Shown: positions 1 to 9,071, counted from the stretch's first letter. The stretch: 64,000 nt of DNA from an uncultured Flammeovirgaceae bacterium (GCA_937883755.1 CAKZYA010000034.1:1-64000), one strand, 5' to 3'. The notes: generated from the sequence alone by a model not told the origin. A program made the numbers and translations.

Positions 1-209
1 AATGTCCTTCCTTTCGCATCTGTTTCTTTTATCGTTCTACCCTTGATTCGCATAAACTATTATTCTTCAGGGGTCCCATACTATTTCCTGGCACTAATAC
101 TACTTTGAGCGAATGATTGTAGGCGGATGAGGTGCTGGAAAAAGTAGATTATATACCGCGATCCTACTGTAAGCTTCCCGTAAAAGTGATCCACCTAAAA
201 GTAGAATTT

Positions 210-1031
210 TTATCCTGTATTTGCTAAAGCATATTCTATTGGTGTTTGATAATTCAGCGACTGATGAGGTCGCTCATAGTTAAAATCCCTCCTCCATTCT
301 TCAATCATCTGTCGGACTTGATCTAATGATCGGAAAATATAAGTATCTAGTAGTTCCTTCCGAAGACTCGCGTTCAATCTTTCCACATACCCATCCTGTG
401 TAGGCTTTCTCGGTTGAATAAACATCAGTGTTACCTGCCATTCTTGGCACCAGTCGGCTAGCCGTTGACTGATAAACTCTGGTCCATTGTCTACCCGGAT
501 GGCCTGAGGCACTCCTCGGGTTTCTCGAAGTCGCTCCAAGGTGCGGATCAACCGCAATGCCGGTAGTGAGGTATCTACCTCAGCAGCCAAAACTTCCTGA
601 CTACAATCGTCCATAATATTGAGTACCCGAAATTTGCGATCATCCCACAGGGTATCATTTATATAATCTAGCGACCAAACTTCGTTAACCATTATTGGCT
701 GGTACAGAGGCTGTTTGATCCTAGCTGATAATCTTTTCTTTGCTCTACGGCGAATACTTAACCTCATTTGTTTGTAGACCCGATACACTCGTTTATGGTT
801 CCAGGGAAATGATTGTTTTCTGAGTCGGTGAAAACACTTCCAAAAACCAATTGCCGAATGTTTATCAGTTAAAGCTTTAAGTTGCCCTATAATCTCTTCA
901 TCATTCTTCGGCTTTGCTTGATAGGCAAAACTATTACGGGGGAGTAACACTGCTTGACAGGCCTGGCACTGGCTGACATGATGCTGCTGTATCATGTGCC
1001 GAACTAACTCCCGTTTTTGCCCAGACCTCAA
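210..1031 (-). CDS. IS3-family transposase OrfB (DDE catalytic subunit)
   Basis: Catalytic half of an IS3 transposase, 273 aa. An HTH-like N-terminal part of about 90 residues precedes an rve-type integrase core. The catalytic triad is visible as D122 (in SLDYIND), D181 (in VDNGPEF) and E217 (in YVERLN), giving exact DD(35)E spacing. The C-terminal YERPHQSLNYQTP motif is typical. The frame opens at a TTG inside the orfA stop overlap (TTGA), so the protein is probably made mainly as an OrfAB fusion by -1 frameshifting at 1034-1040. It looks intact and could be active. Confidence 0.92.
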   Translation of the reverse strand: MRSGQKRELVRHMIQQHHVSQCQACQAVLLPRNSFAYQAKPKNDEEIIGQLKALTDKHSAIGFWKCFHRLRKQSFPWNHKRVYRVYKQMRLSIRRRAKKRLSARIKQPLYQPIMVNEVWSLDYINDTLWDDRKFRVLNIMDDCSQEVLAAEVDTSLPALRLIRTLERLRETRGVPQAIRVDNGPEFISQRLADWCQEWQVTLMFIQPRKPTQDGYVERLNASLRKELLDTYIFRSLDQVRQMIEEWRRDFNYERPHQSLNYQTPIEYALANTG

Positions 1032-1282
1032 AGCTTTTTTTCTACCGCATCTTTCAATGCTTCATGAACCAACCTTAAATCTGCATACATTCTCTTCATC
1101 CTATTATTTTCGGCTTCTAGCTCTTTCAGCTTTTTTAGTTGGTTAGCATCCATTCCCCCGTACTTAGCCTTCCAATTGTAAAACGTTGCTTCACTAATAC
1201 CCAGTTCTCGGCTAAGGTTTGATATTTTAGCACCTGCTTCTTGTCGGTTAATGGCAGCAATAATCTGTGGTTCGGCCGTCAT
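1028..1282 (-). CDS. IS3-family transposase OrfA (HTH_Tnp_1)
   Basis: An 84-aa DNA-binding subunit that recognises the element ends. It has an N-terminal helix-turn-helix (LSRELGISEATFYNWKAKYG, about residues 23-42) and a C-terminal leucine-zipper-like coiled coil, the standard OrfA layout. Its stop overlaps the orfB frame by 4 nt, and its last codons contain the A_AAA_AAG slippery heptamer. Confidence 0.9.
   Translation of the reverse strand: MTAEPQIIAAINRQEAGAKISNLSRELGISEATFYNWKAKYGGMDANQLKKLKELEAENNRMKRMYADLRLVHEALKDAVEKKL
1034..1040 (-). promoter_or_regulatory. programmed -1 frameshift site A_AAA_AAG
   Basis: In the orfA reading frame the end reads GTA GAA AAA AAG CTT TGA. The X_XXY_YYZ heptamer A_AAA_AAG lies two codons before the stop. 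A -1 slip continues as GCT TTG AGG, which is exactly the orfB frame. This is the classic signal for making IS3 OrfAB fusion transposase. No downstream stem-loop was evaluated. Confidence 0.8.
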
Positions 1283-1422
1283 GGAATGACAAATCGTGTT
1301 TTTTTCATGAGCGTGGTTTATTTAAAAGTAAGTAATAATCAGCTACCGCCCACCGCGTGGCGCGCCCCTATCGGGACTTGCTGACTCTACTTTTAAGTGG
1401 CTCACTTTTGGGTAATCTCACA

Positions 1423-2220
1423 GGATTACGCGCTCTGCTTATTATCCGGCGTGGAACGCAAAGCAGCTCAACGGCAAAGGCATGATGATGCTAGAGATCA
1501 ACTGATTTTAGATGAGGTAAGAAGAATTCGTAAGGACATGCCTAAACTAGGTACCCGAAAGCTCTATCATCTGCTTTCCCCTTTCTTTAGGCAGCATCAC
1601 ATTAAAATGGGACGAGATAAATTGTTTAACCTGTTGCGTGCTAATAACATGTTAGCTAATCGGCGAAAACGAAAAGCGTTTACTACGGAGTCCCGTCACT
1701 ACCTTTTTAAGTACCCAAATTTAGCCAAGGACTTACAGCACAAGCAACCCCACCAGTTGTGGGTATCCGACATGACGTATCTGAGAACAGGCAGTAGATT
1801 TAGTTATCTCAGCTTGGTTACAGATGCTTACTCGCGTAAGATCGTGGGCTGGTCACTTCAACCTAACATGCATGCCGTAGGTCCGTTAGAAGCCTTAAAG
1901 ATGGCTTTAAAGCAACGGGCTTCTCCTTATTCCATATAACTCACCACTGATGAGTTAGTACAAGGGCACTATGGTTCTTTTTCAGCCGCCCTCCAACACG
2001 TAACTAAAAGCATTCAAATATATAATTACCGAAGACCTCATCTGAGTTTAAATTATCTGACACCTGAGCAGGCCCATCAAAGAAGTGGTGCCTTGAAGAA
2101 ACATTGGAAAAAATATGACCGAATCTACCGAGCCGTGAGTCACAACCGCTATCTTGAAAAAATTTTATTCAAAAAGGATCTTATCAACTACAAATCGTTC
2201 CTTCAATCTGTGGATGCATA
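1423..2220 (+). pseudogene. IS3-family transposase OrfB remnant
   Basis: A second, unrelated IS3 transposase, badly decayed. From about 1423 the frame reads an OrfB N-terminus (IRKDMPKLGTRKLYHLL) and the first catalytic Asp (LWVSDMTYL, D125 counting from the ATG at 1397). It stops at TAA 1937-1939. The same frame resumes directly with the C-terminal motif YNYRRPHLSLNYLTPEQAH and ends at TAG 2218-2220. The central block that should carry the second Asp (DxG) and the Glu is missing, an internal deletion of very roughly 80 residues. The first 26 nt of the open frame at 1397-1422 belong to the end of the neighbouring IS, so the original start is lost. Confidence 0.8.
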
Positions 2221-2240
2221 GACGGACAAGACCCCCCTCC

Positions 2241-2276
2241 GAACCAAGCATGACCGATTTCCGTGTCACTTGGCTC
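2241..2276 (-). ncRNA. group II intron domain V (remnant)
   Basis: On the minus strand this 36-nt stretch folds as a group II domain V: an outer stem GAGCCAAG/CTTGGTTC, a two-base TG bulge, an inner UGAC/GUCA stem and a GAAA-containing loop. It lies just 3' of the intron-encoded HNH domain, where domain V is expected, and is followed by a G-rich stretch (2230-2240 region) fitting the domain VI linker. The 3' splice end was not fixed; it should lie near 2180-2225, against the IS3 remnant. Confidence 0.7.
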
Positions 2277-2284
2277 TCCAGTAA

Positions 2285-3891
2285 TCATTTACAGCCAAGG
2301 GCTTTGCCATCATCACGGCCATACTGGATGTTATGATGACAGTTTCGGCAAACTACCAGGGTTTTTCGTCTCCGAGCCGCCATCGTTTCCATCCATTTCG
2401 GACGGTTAGACTGCCCTTTATCTTTTAGGTCAGACATCTTACGAATGTGGTGTACTTCAATGTGTTCCCTAGCCCCACAAAGTTCACAATGTTGGGCTAG
2501 TAAGCGTTGAACTAACTCACTTCGTCCGTTCCAGATTTGACTATGCTTACGTTCATCGTCCAATGTGACCTATTTGTTCCATCGCAACGGTACCCCTCCG
2601 AATTGCGCATACAGAGGCTTCCTAGCCTCTTGCTTTTTGACCACTTGTAACACCTTACAGGGGCCATATTCGGTGTCTAGCCATGTCCCATACCGTCGGT
2701 AGATTTTCTGGCAAGTTGTCTTATACTTCCTTGCCAGGGTTTTTACCAAAGATACTTCCATGACTCTTCGTAAGGTATGTAGCGTATGGAGGTTGTAAGC
2801 CATCCGATAATACTGGACAATACCCCGGTATTCGGCTTGATATTGGATGACGATACTGTAGGCCTCGTCGTTGACCCGCTGCACCAGGTGGATCGGTTTG
2901 CCCTTTCTTTTATACTTGGCACAATAGGCTTTTCGTACCTGATCGGGTACCCGAAGACCTACACTACCGTTGATACACCGTTGACCTCGGTGGTCGTGTT
3001 TATCATTGGCATGTAGGATATGGACTTCATATCCCAGGAGGTGTGCCCTTTCGTCACGGGCATGCGTGACGAGGGTTTTCTCTTCACTTAGGGTTAACTT
3101 CAACTCATCTTGCAAAAATGCCGTGAGTTGTTGTTTGATTCCACTTGCTTCGGCTTTCGTGCCCACTAATCCCAGTAGAAAATCATCGGCGTACCTCACG
3201 TACCATAGTCGGCAAAAATTAGGGTCACGGGGATCGCGGGACGGAATCTGTTGTGCTTGCCGATTCAGTCGTTGTGCGTCTTCCCTGTGGCCTTCTTTCC
3301 TCGCCATTGATGCTGCTTGGGTCAGGGCTCCATAAGGGGGATAGGTCTTTCTGCGTTTTCCTTTTGTGTATTCGGGAATAAGTTCCTGTTCTACGTACTT
3401 ATTTAACTTATCCAGTACTAAATTGGCTAGGATAGGACTGAGAATGGAGCCTTGTGGTGTGCCACTATACGTAGCATACCATTGCCATTCTTCCAAGTAG
3501 CCCGCTTGCAGTAACGCCCCGATCAGCCGGAGCAAACGGTTATTGTGGAGCTTCTCGCCTATTATATTCAATAATATCGTGTGATCAATACTATCAAAAC
3601 AGGCACTGATATCCCCTTCAATAAACCATTTGGTCGCTTGACCTTTCTGGCATACTGTTCGCAGGGCCGTATGGCATCCCCGTTTGGGTCGGAATCCGTA
3701 AGAAAGTGGGCTAAATTGAGGCTCGTAGTAGGCTTCTAATAAGGATCGGATAACTTCCTGTAGCAGTTTGTCCGACTAACTTGGCATGCTTAACGGCCTT
3801 CTTTTGCCATTTTTCTTCCGATGTAGGTACGTCGTACCGGAGTCCAACGGTAACGCTCATGGCGTACCGCCTCAATTGACTTGAGTTGTGC
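2285..3891 (-). pseudogene. group II intron reverse transcriptase/maturase (LtrA-like), broken
   Basis: A multidomain intron protein in pieces. Reading from 3891 downward: an RT N-terminal fragment (SIEAVRHERYRWTPVRRTYI), a frameshift near the A-run at about 3808-3812, a nonsense TAG just before SDKLLQEVIRSLLEAYYEP (about 3775), then continuous RT through GFRPKRGCHTAL, EGDISACFDSIDH, TPQGSILSPILANL and the active-site box YVRYADDFLLG. A maturase (X) domain follows. Another in-frame TAG at 2570-2572 separates the RT/X part from a C-terminal HNH endonuclease domain (CELCG...EVHHIRK...CRNCHH). The start of the protein and the intron 5' RNA domains are missing. With one frameshift and two stops it cannot make the full enzyme. 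The open piece at 2570-3571 (TTG start) still encodes the YADD palm, thumb and maturase regions. Confidence 0.85.
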
Positions 3892-3969
3892 AAAAAAGAA
3901 CCCTTTTCTACACACCCAACCCCTCCCTCACGTAATCTCAAAAAAATCTACGCTTTTTTCCATTAGCAA

Positions 3970-4031
3970 GTGTAAAAAGCCAAGTAAGAATCAACGTGTA
4001 ACAATTTGTTATTACACTAGACTTTTTACAC
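3970..4031. repeat. nested palindrome upstream of the serine recombinase (candidate res/regulatory site)
   Basis: Perfect outer arms GTGTAAAAAG (3970-3979) and CTTTTTACAC (4022-4031) enclose an inner inverted repeat from 3996 to 4017 (GTGTAA...TTACAC). It sits 45 bp before the recombinase ATG, the usual place for a resolvase binding/recombination site that also autoregulates the gene. Function is inferred from position and symmetry. Confidence 0.45.
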
Positions 4032-4050
4032 AACTCTGTTAGCTTCTTAC

Positions 4051-4058
4051 TATCTTTG
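4051..4058 (+). promoter_or_regulatory. Bacteroidota -7 box TATCTTTG
   Basis: Exact match to TAnnTTTG, 18 nt before the recombinase ATG at 4076. No clear TTTG -33 element was found at the normal distance, so this is a weak call. It would place the nested palindrome over the promoter. Confidence 0.35.
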
Positions 4059-4075
4059 GAGAAATAGAAGACATC

Positions 4076-4654
4076 ATGTTGATTGGTTACGCCCGGGTTT
4101 CCACCCACGAACAGAATTTGGACTTACAACGAGATACATTAGAAGCTGCTGGATGCAAACGCATCTTTGAGGACATGCTATCTGGGGCAAAATCGGAGCG
4201 CCCTGGCCTGGCGCAGTTGAAGGATCATCTGCGCGAGGGGGATACGTTGGTCATCTGGCGACTCGACCGATTAGGGCGCTCGCTGAAAGACTTGATTGAA
4301 TGGGTCAATTATTTAGAAGAACAAGGCATTGCCTTGAATAGTCTGCAAGAATCTATTGATACCTCCACTCCCACTGGAAAATTAGTCTTTCATATCTTTG
4401 GTGCGCTCGCTGAGTTTGAGCGTAATCTGATCCGAGAGCGCAGCCGAGCAGGCATGGAAGCCGCCCGGGCACGAGGTCGTCGGGGCGGTCGTCCTTCAGC
4501 CCTTTCGCCTGAGCAGAAAAAGCTAGTCTTTAAATTACATCAAGATCCAGAGCAAACCATTGATTCCATACGAGCACTATTCAATGTTTCTCGGAAGACT
4601 ATTTATAATGCAGTGAATGAAATCAAAAAGAATCAGCGAAAGGAGGCAGGGTGA
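4076..4654 (+). CDS. serine recombinase (resolvase/invertase family)
   Basis: A 192-aa site-specific recombinase of the small Hin/Tn3-resolvase type. The N-terminal catalytic domain shows YARVSTHEQN with nucleophile S9, and WRLDRLGRS with its conserved arginines. A long E helix (LAEFERNLIRERSRAG) and a basic linker (ARGRRGGRP) follow, then a C-terminal helix-turn-helix (about residues 150-185; IRALFNVSRKTIYNAVN). Length and order are normal, so it looks intact. It is preceded by a nested palindrome and flanked by IS and intron debris, fitting a transposon-derived resolvase whose transposase is lost. It could instead be an invertase; no obvious invertible segment was seen. Confidence 0.9.
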   Translation: MLIGYARVSTHEQNLDLQRDTLEAAGCKRIFEDMLSGAKSERPGLAQLKDHLREGDTLVIWRLDRLGRSLKDLIEWVNYLEEQGIALNSLQESIDTSTPTGKLVFHIFGALAEFERNLIRERSRAGMEAARARGRRGGRPSALSPEQKKLVFKLHQDPEQTIDSIRALFNVSRKTIYNAVNEIKKNQRKEAG

Positions 4655-4729
4655 ATCTGAGCTGTTTTGAGTAGCGCAGGGAAAAGCTCCGGTACGATCC
4701 GACTAAAAAAGGATTCTTAAACGATGGCA

Positions 4730-4791
4730 AAGTCAAACGGGTAGAAAAAGTGATTTTTTAATGTAAGCTTACCTGCCTGCCCGTTTGACTT
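4730..4791. repeat. 15-bp inverted repeat after the recombinase
   Basis: Arms AAGTCAAACGGGTAG (4730-4744) and CTGCCCGTTTGACTT (4777-4791) match at 14 of 15 positions around a 32-nt AT-rich spacer. It may be a terminator-like hairpin or an end of the lost mobile unit that carried the recombinase. The rest of the 4655-4880 gap shows nothing else recognisable. Confidence 0.5.
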
Positions 4792-4880
4792 GTTATCAAT
4801 ATTTTCTCTCTTCTACCTTCACTTTTTTTGCACTTACAGACAGATAGAACAGAAAGTTCTGAAAAGAGAGTGCTAGTTAA

Positions 4881-7202
4881 ATGAATAAGTTCGTAAATGT
4901 TACACTCCTTTTTCTGATCAATACTATTGTATCAGCTCAAGGAGTTAAAGAAGAATTACTAAAAGTCGTAGCATCAGACGGTGATGATAAAAACCGCTTT
5001 GGTACCTCGGTTAGTATTTACGGCGATTATGCTATTGTAGGTGCCGCTTTTGATGACAATACCTTTTCCGCAGCCTATATATATCATTTCGATGGTACAA
5101 TATGGAAAGAACAAGCCAAGCTTTCATCTGGTATTCCTGGCAACCTTGATCAATTTGGTTATGCTGTAAGCATCTACGGCGATTATGCCGTAGTAGGAGC
5201 TTATTTAGACTATGAGCATAGTCTTGATGGTGGAGCAGTTTATGTATTCGTTCGTCAGGGAACCAAGTGGGTAAAACAAGCTAAACTTACCCCTTCTGAT
5301 GCAAATGTAATAAGAAATAATAATTTCGGAATATCAGTAAATGTTCGTGACGACTACATTATTGTAGGGGCGTTTGCTGATGATGAAAAAGACCGTAGTG
5401 CTGGTGCTGCATACATTTTTACACGACAAGGAGCTAACTGGGTAGAAAAAACCAAATTGATGGCTAGTGATGGGACTATGGGTGACCTATTTGGTTATTC
5501 CGTAAGTATTAATGATAGCTACGCCATTGTAGGAGCATATTTCGACCATGAGCCAGGTAGTGGAACCCATAATCATACAGGGTCAGCTTATATTTTTTCT
5601 AGTGCGGGAGACAATTGGATAGAAGAAGCTAAGCTTATAGCTTCGGATGCTGCCTTTCAAGGGCAGTTTGGCATTTCAGTCGATATTGATAAGGCGTATG
5701 CTATTGTTGGTACTACCTCAGGGTCGGCTTATGTCTTTGCGAAAGATAGTGAGGGCTGGTTAGAGCAAACAAAACTTACCCTACCCAATGCAACGGGTTT
5801 TGGCATTTCGGTAGATATTGAAGGAAGTTATGCGTTGATTGGAGCTACTGGCGACAGCGGCAAAGAACCTGGTACCGGATCGGGGTATCTGTTTTACTAC
5901 AATGAGCAGCGCTGGATAGAGCAGGCTAAACTTATTGCATCGGATGGTAATGAATATGATTTTTTTGGAAGTACAGTTAGCCTGAGCGGTAATAGGATGA
6001 TTATCGGATCACCTACGCATGATGAAAAAGGAGTTAATGATGGGGCTGCATACTTGTTCAACCTAGATAGTTTGATAGGTACAGACTACTGTAGCCTACT
6101 ATCTGAGAGAGTAAGTTTAAAGCCTGATATTGTTGTTTGTGACAAAGATAGTGTGGTGCTAAATTCCATGGTCAGTAACGCTGATTACCTGTGGAGCACA
6201 GGGCAAACTATTCCTAGTATTACTGTTACAACCTCCAATACCTACTGGGTGCAGATAAAACAAAACGGTTGCATAGTTACTGATACGATCACCGTTGATT
6301 TTCTAAAGTTCGATTTAGGAAAAGATACTGTTTTCTGTGAAACGATTAACCATACCCTTAAAGTAGATAATCCACAAGCCCAATTACTTTGGAGTACTGG
6401 CGAGACTAGCCCTTCAATACGGGTTACTGAATCCGGAGTTTATTGGGTAAAAGCCCGTCAAGGAGGCTGTACGGCCATAGATAGCATACATGTAGACGTT
6501 TTAGAAGAGCCAGACTTAGGGGCAGATACTCTTTTTTGCGAAACAATAAATCATACCTTAGGAGTGAATGATTCGGCCGCAAGTATCTTGTGGAGTACGG
6601 GAGAAAGTGGTAAACAAATTACGGTAACTCAAGCAGGAATTTATTGGGTAGCAGTCAATAAGGGGACATGTAGTGCAGTTGATAGCATCTATATTGATGT
6701 TTTACAAAAACCAAAGGCTGAGGTGATAGATACCATCATTTGTCAGGATGAAACGGTGTCTTGGAGCATTGACACACCGCGTTCTACTTATTACTGGGAC
6801 GATGGAAGTACATCACCAAACAAACTATTTAGGCGTGCTGGTGAGTATAACGTGTTTATCGCTAATGAATGCTTCACTTTTCAGCAAACAATAGTAATAA
6901 GCACTGAGGACTGCAACTGCGATGTATTTGTCCCTAATATTTTCACCCCCAATAATGATAGTAGCAACGATAATTTCCAACCTCAACTTCACCATAAGGT
7001 AACAGTCATTTCTTTACGTATTTATAACCGATGGGGAAGTCTGCTTTATAGTAGTGAGGGCTTCGCAACCTGGAATGGTACTCTTCAGAACAGAGATGCG
7101 GCAGAAGGAAATTACTATTGGGTATTAGACTACCACTGCCTTCAAAATGACGAAATTATTCAGCATCAGAAAAAAGGATGGCTAACACTGAAGCGGAAAT
7201 AG
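4881..7202 (+). CDS. secreted FG-GAP repeat protein with CHU_C (gliding-motility type) C-terminal domain
   Basis: A 773-aa predicted cell-surface protein. A signal peptide (about residues 1-19, ending IVSAQ) is followed by about seven FG-GAP-like repeats (residues about 25-395) of the form 'ASDG...FG.SVSI.GDYAIVGA', a beta-propeller layout. Three Ig-like/PKD-like repeats come next (about 405-620; each with DLG.DT.FCE and WSTGE...YWV), two of them near-duplicates. The last 90 residues (FVPNIFTPNNDSSNDNF..., IYNRWGSLLY) are the gliding-motility-associated C-terminal domain, a type-B signal for type IX secretion. Ligand and function are unknown; an adhesin-like role is inferred. It stands alone between mobile debris and a non-coding gap. 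Confidence 0.85.
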   Translation: MNKFVNVTLLFLINTIVSAQGVKEELLKVVASDGDDKNRFGTSVSIYGDYAIVGAAFDDNTFSAAYIYHFDGTIWKEQAKLSSGIPGNLDQFGYAVSIYGDYAVVGAYLDYEHSLDGGAVYVFVRQGTKWVKQAKLTPSDANVIRNNNFGISVNVRDDYIIVGAFADDEKDRSAGAAYIFTRQGANWVEKTKLMASDGTMGDLFGYSVSINDSYAIVGAYFDHEPGSGTHNHTGSAYIFSSAGDNWIEEAKLIASDAAFQGQFGISVDIDKAYAIVGTTSGSAYVFAKDSEGWLEQTKLTLPNATGFGISVDIEGSYALIGATGDSGKEPGTGSGYLFYYNEQRWIEQAKLIASDGNEYDFFGSTVSLSGNRMIIGSPTHDEKGVNDGAAYLFNLDSLIGTDYCSLLSERVSLKPDIVVCDKDSVVLNSMVSNADYLWSTGQTIPSITVTTSNTYWVQIKQNGCIVTDTITVDFLKFDLGKDTVFCETINHTLKVDNPQAQLLWSTGETSPSIRVTESGVYWVKARQGGCTAIDSIHVDVLEEPDLGADTLFCETINHTLGVNDSAASILWSTGESGKQITVTQAGIYWVAVNKGTCSAVDSIYIDVLQKPKAEVIDTIICQDETVSWSIDTPRSTYYWDDGSTSPNKLFRRAGEYNVFIANECFTFQQTIVISTEDCNCDVFVPNIFTPNNDSSNDNFQPQLHHKVTVISLRIYNRWGSLLYSSEGFATWNGTLQNRDAAEGNYYWVLDYHCLQNDEIIQHQKKGWLTLKRK

Positions 7203-7610
7203 CTACTATAAAAAGAGTTCTTCATTGGTCTTAGTCGTTGGTTGAAGCTATGCACTTAAATGTAATGGTTCAGATAGATACGCTACATTTTCGGCTTTTA
7301 TTACTTTGTGCTCTCTAAAGCTCTATATGGAGGTCCTCAGTTTTGATAGATTCTTACCTTATCATATATCAGGAAAATCTTATCACCCCCAAAGTCTAGT
7401 GGGTTTTTGGGAGTATCGTGATGGTCTGGAATGACTTAAGGGCTACTACTGAATTCGTTAATGGTTGATTAGGTACGTTATTACCCACGAACGGGCAAGT
7501 GGAAATACCGGAATATAAAACAAGATAAAAAACATAAAACCAAAGATCTGGATCAAGTACCACTATTCGTCTAATAATAAGATACCTGGATAAAGCCTAT
7601 GGGTTCATGT
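7203..7610. other. 408-bp gap without a recognisable gene
   Basis: No RNA, terminator or intact reading frame could be supported. Near 7470-7570 the plus strand reads YYPRTGKWKYRNIKQ and then a lysine-rich tail and a stop, which could be the worn C-terminus of a lost gene. Its family was not recognised. Confidence 0.3.
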
Positions 7611-9071
7611 CTAGTAGTTAGAGGATCGTAGCAAACCTATCCGAAACTGTACCCGATCCTGAAGAGGAATCTCAGCATCGGCAAGGACATCCCACAGAAA
7701 GAGTAGTTGCAAAGCCAGTTTATCCGAGAGAGCCAGTAGCTTACCCGCCCCCACAAAGCCTTGCCAGTCCAACGTAATACTCGGTGCAGGCACTGAGTTC
7801 TCTTGCCCGGTCGGGATAGTACCATACTGCAGCTCAGTATAGAGCAAGAGTTGCCCCTTTACTTGCCGCTGTACAAAAGCTGAACCCGCAGAGAGTTCCA
7901 CCTGAGCGGAGAGGGGTTCCCACTGCCCAGAGGCTTGCACGACGCTCCCTACTCCAGCAGTCCAGACCCGGTTGAGCTGATAGCCCAGTTGGGGGAGAAG
8001 CTGAAAGGACGTTGTACTCAGTTGACTCGCATTCAGGTTGATCCCATAGCTGAACCGTTTACGCACGGGAATCCCTTCTAGCGAAGTGTTTTTGACAAAC
8101 ACACTATCCCCGGTTTGCACCTGTCGGTAGGTGCGCTTGAGTTTGTTCAAGCCCTCTTGCACCTGAGTAATTAGTTGATGATGCGTATCAAAATACTGGG
8201 TCGCTTCCTCAGTAAGCTGCTGACGAATCGCTTCTTCCTGAGGGATCGCCTGCATGGGAGGGGGCGGTAGTTGATCCGCTACCTGCTCTTGTACGTAGCT
8301 TTCTGCCCAGGATTCGGCTTGCTGTACTCCTTCTAGTAATAAGGTATCCCGCACTTGCTGGTACGAAAGACTATCCTGGGGGATATACTGCTGGTAAGGC
8401 TGAGCCATTCGTTTAATCGTATTCAGTGTATCTAGGGCACCAGACTTGGTATCCTGGAGTTTTTTGGTGTACCTTTGGGCAGGATCAGCGAATCCTTTCC
8501 TTTGCTTTATGATTGTGCTTCCCGAGACCTTGGGCAGGGAAGTCGGTAAGTTTGGTGTTTTAGGCAAAGAGGGAAAACCAGAAAGGGGCTGGGGCATTTC
8601 CCCACCTGCTACTGGGGGCAAGTTTTCAAAAGAAAAGCCCGACCAAGAAGTAGGGATACGTGATGGGAGAATATCCTTAGTGACAGGTAAGCTATCCAGT
8701 ACACCCTTGACCTGCTGGGTGCTGCGCTGCACTCGCTGCTGAACGGCTTGCTTTTTCTGGGCTAGTTGGTCAAGCAACTGTTGCAACGAGTCTTGTCCGG
8801 CTCTGGGTACCTGGTTTAGCGATTGCTGGGCATCCAAGCGATCGAGGGCTTGCTGAGCCTGATCAGCCAGGGAAGCCACTGAGTCTTGAATAGCAATAAC
8901 ACGAGCTTGAGCAGCCGTAATCACCGAATCAGCCCCTACAGAATCATACACTGTAAGGTTGGCGGGAGATACGAACTTTTCGGGTAGTTTCTGCGCATGA
9001 AGGGGAAAACCCCACCCGCAGCTTACTAAGAGAACCAGGAACACGCACCAAGAAGAAAAAATAGGTAACAT
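7611..9071 (-). CDS. secreted coiled-coil protein of unknown function
   Basis: About 486 aa from the ATG at 9071; a TTG four codons earlier is also open, but the ATG gives a cleaner signal peptide (hydrophobic core, ending PLHAQ). Residues about 40-120 are Gln/Ala/Asp-rich helices likely to form a coiled coil. A Pro/Ser/Thr-rich linker (about 125-200) follows, then another helical stretch. The last 170 residues alternate hydrophobic/polar (SYGINLNASQL, LGYQLNRVWTAGVG, GQLLLYTELQYG, ending in RIGLLRSSNY), resembling a small outer-membrane barrel. No family was recognised. It is divergent from the YD/RHS cassette, so a role as outer-membrane partner or anchor for that cassette is possible but only by position. 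Confidence 0.6.
   Translation of the reverse strand: MLPIFSSWCVFLVLLVSCGWGFPLHAQKLPEKFVSPANLTVYDSVGADSVITAAQARVIAIQDSVASLADQAQQALDRLDAQQSLNQVPRAGQDSLQQLLDQLAQKKQAVQQRVQRSTQQVKGVLDSLPVTKDILPSRIPTSWSGFSFENLPPVAGGEMPQPLSGFPSLPKTPNLPTSLPKVSGSTIIKQRKGFADPAQRYTKKLQDTKSGALDTLNTIKRMAQPYQQYIPQDSLSYQQVRDTLLLEGVQQAESWAESYVQEQVADQLPPPPMQAIPQEEAIRQQLTEEATQYFDTHHQLITQVQEGLNKLKRTYRQVQTGDSVFVKNTSLEGIPVRKRFSYGINLNASQLSTTSFQLLPQLGYQLNRVWTAGVGSVVQASGQWEPLSAQVELSAGSAFVQRQVKGQLLLYTELQYGTIPTGQENSVPAPSITLDWQGFVGAGKLLALSDKLALQLLFLWDVLADAEIPLQDRVQFRIGLLRSSNY

Larger units (their letters stand above)
168..1422 (-). mobile_element. IS3-family insertion sequence, apparently complete
   Basis: A 1255-bp element containing orfA and orfB on the minus strand. 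Imperfect terminal inverted repeats of about 38 bp face each other at 168-205 and 1386-1422. Their best-matched part is AAAAGTGANCCAC followed by TAAAAGTAGA. The outermost bases are TGT...ACA, the TG...CA ends usual for IS3. No convincing target-site duplication is visible (TAC on the left, GGA on the right), which suggests the flanks were rearranged after insertion. The right end abuts the 5' side of another IS3-type transposase remnant, so this copy probably inserted into or next to an older element. Confidence 0.8.

Noticed and set aside
2786-3335. Two plus-strand open frames over the intron protein
   Set aside because: They mirror the reverse transcriptase coding sequence, which matches known RT motifs on the minus strand.
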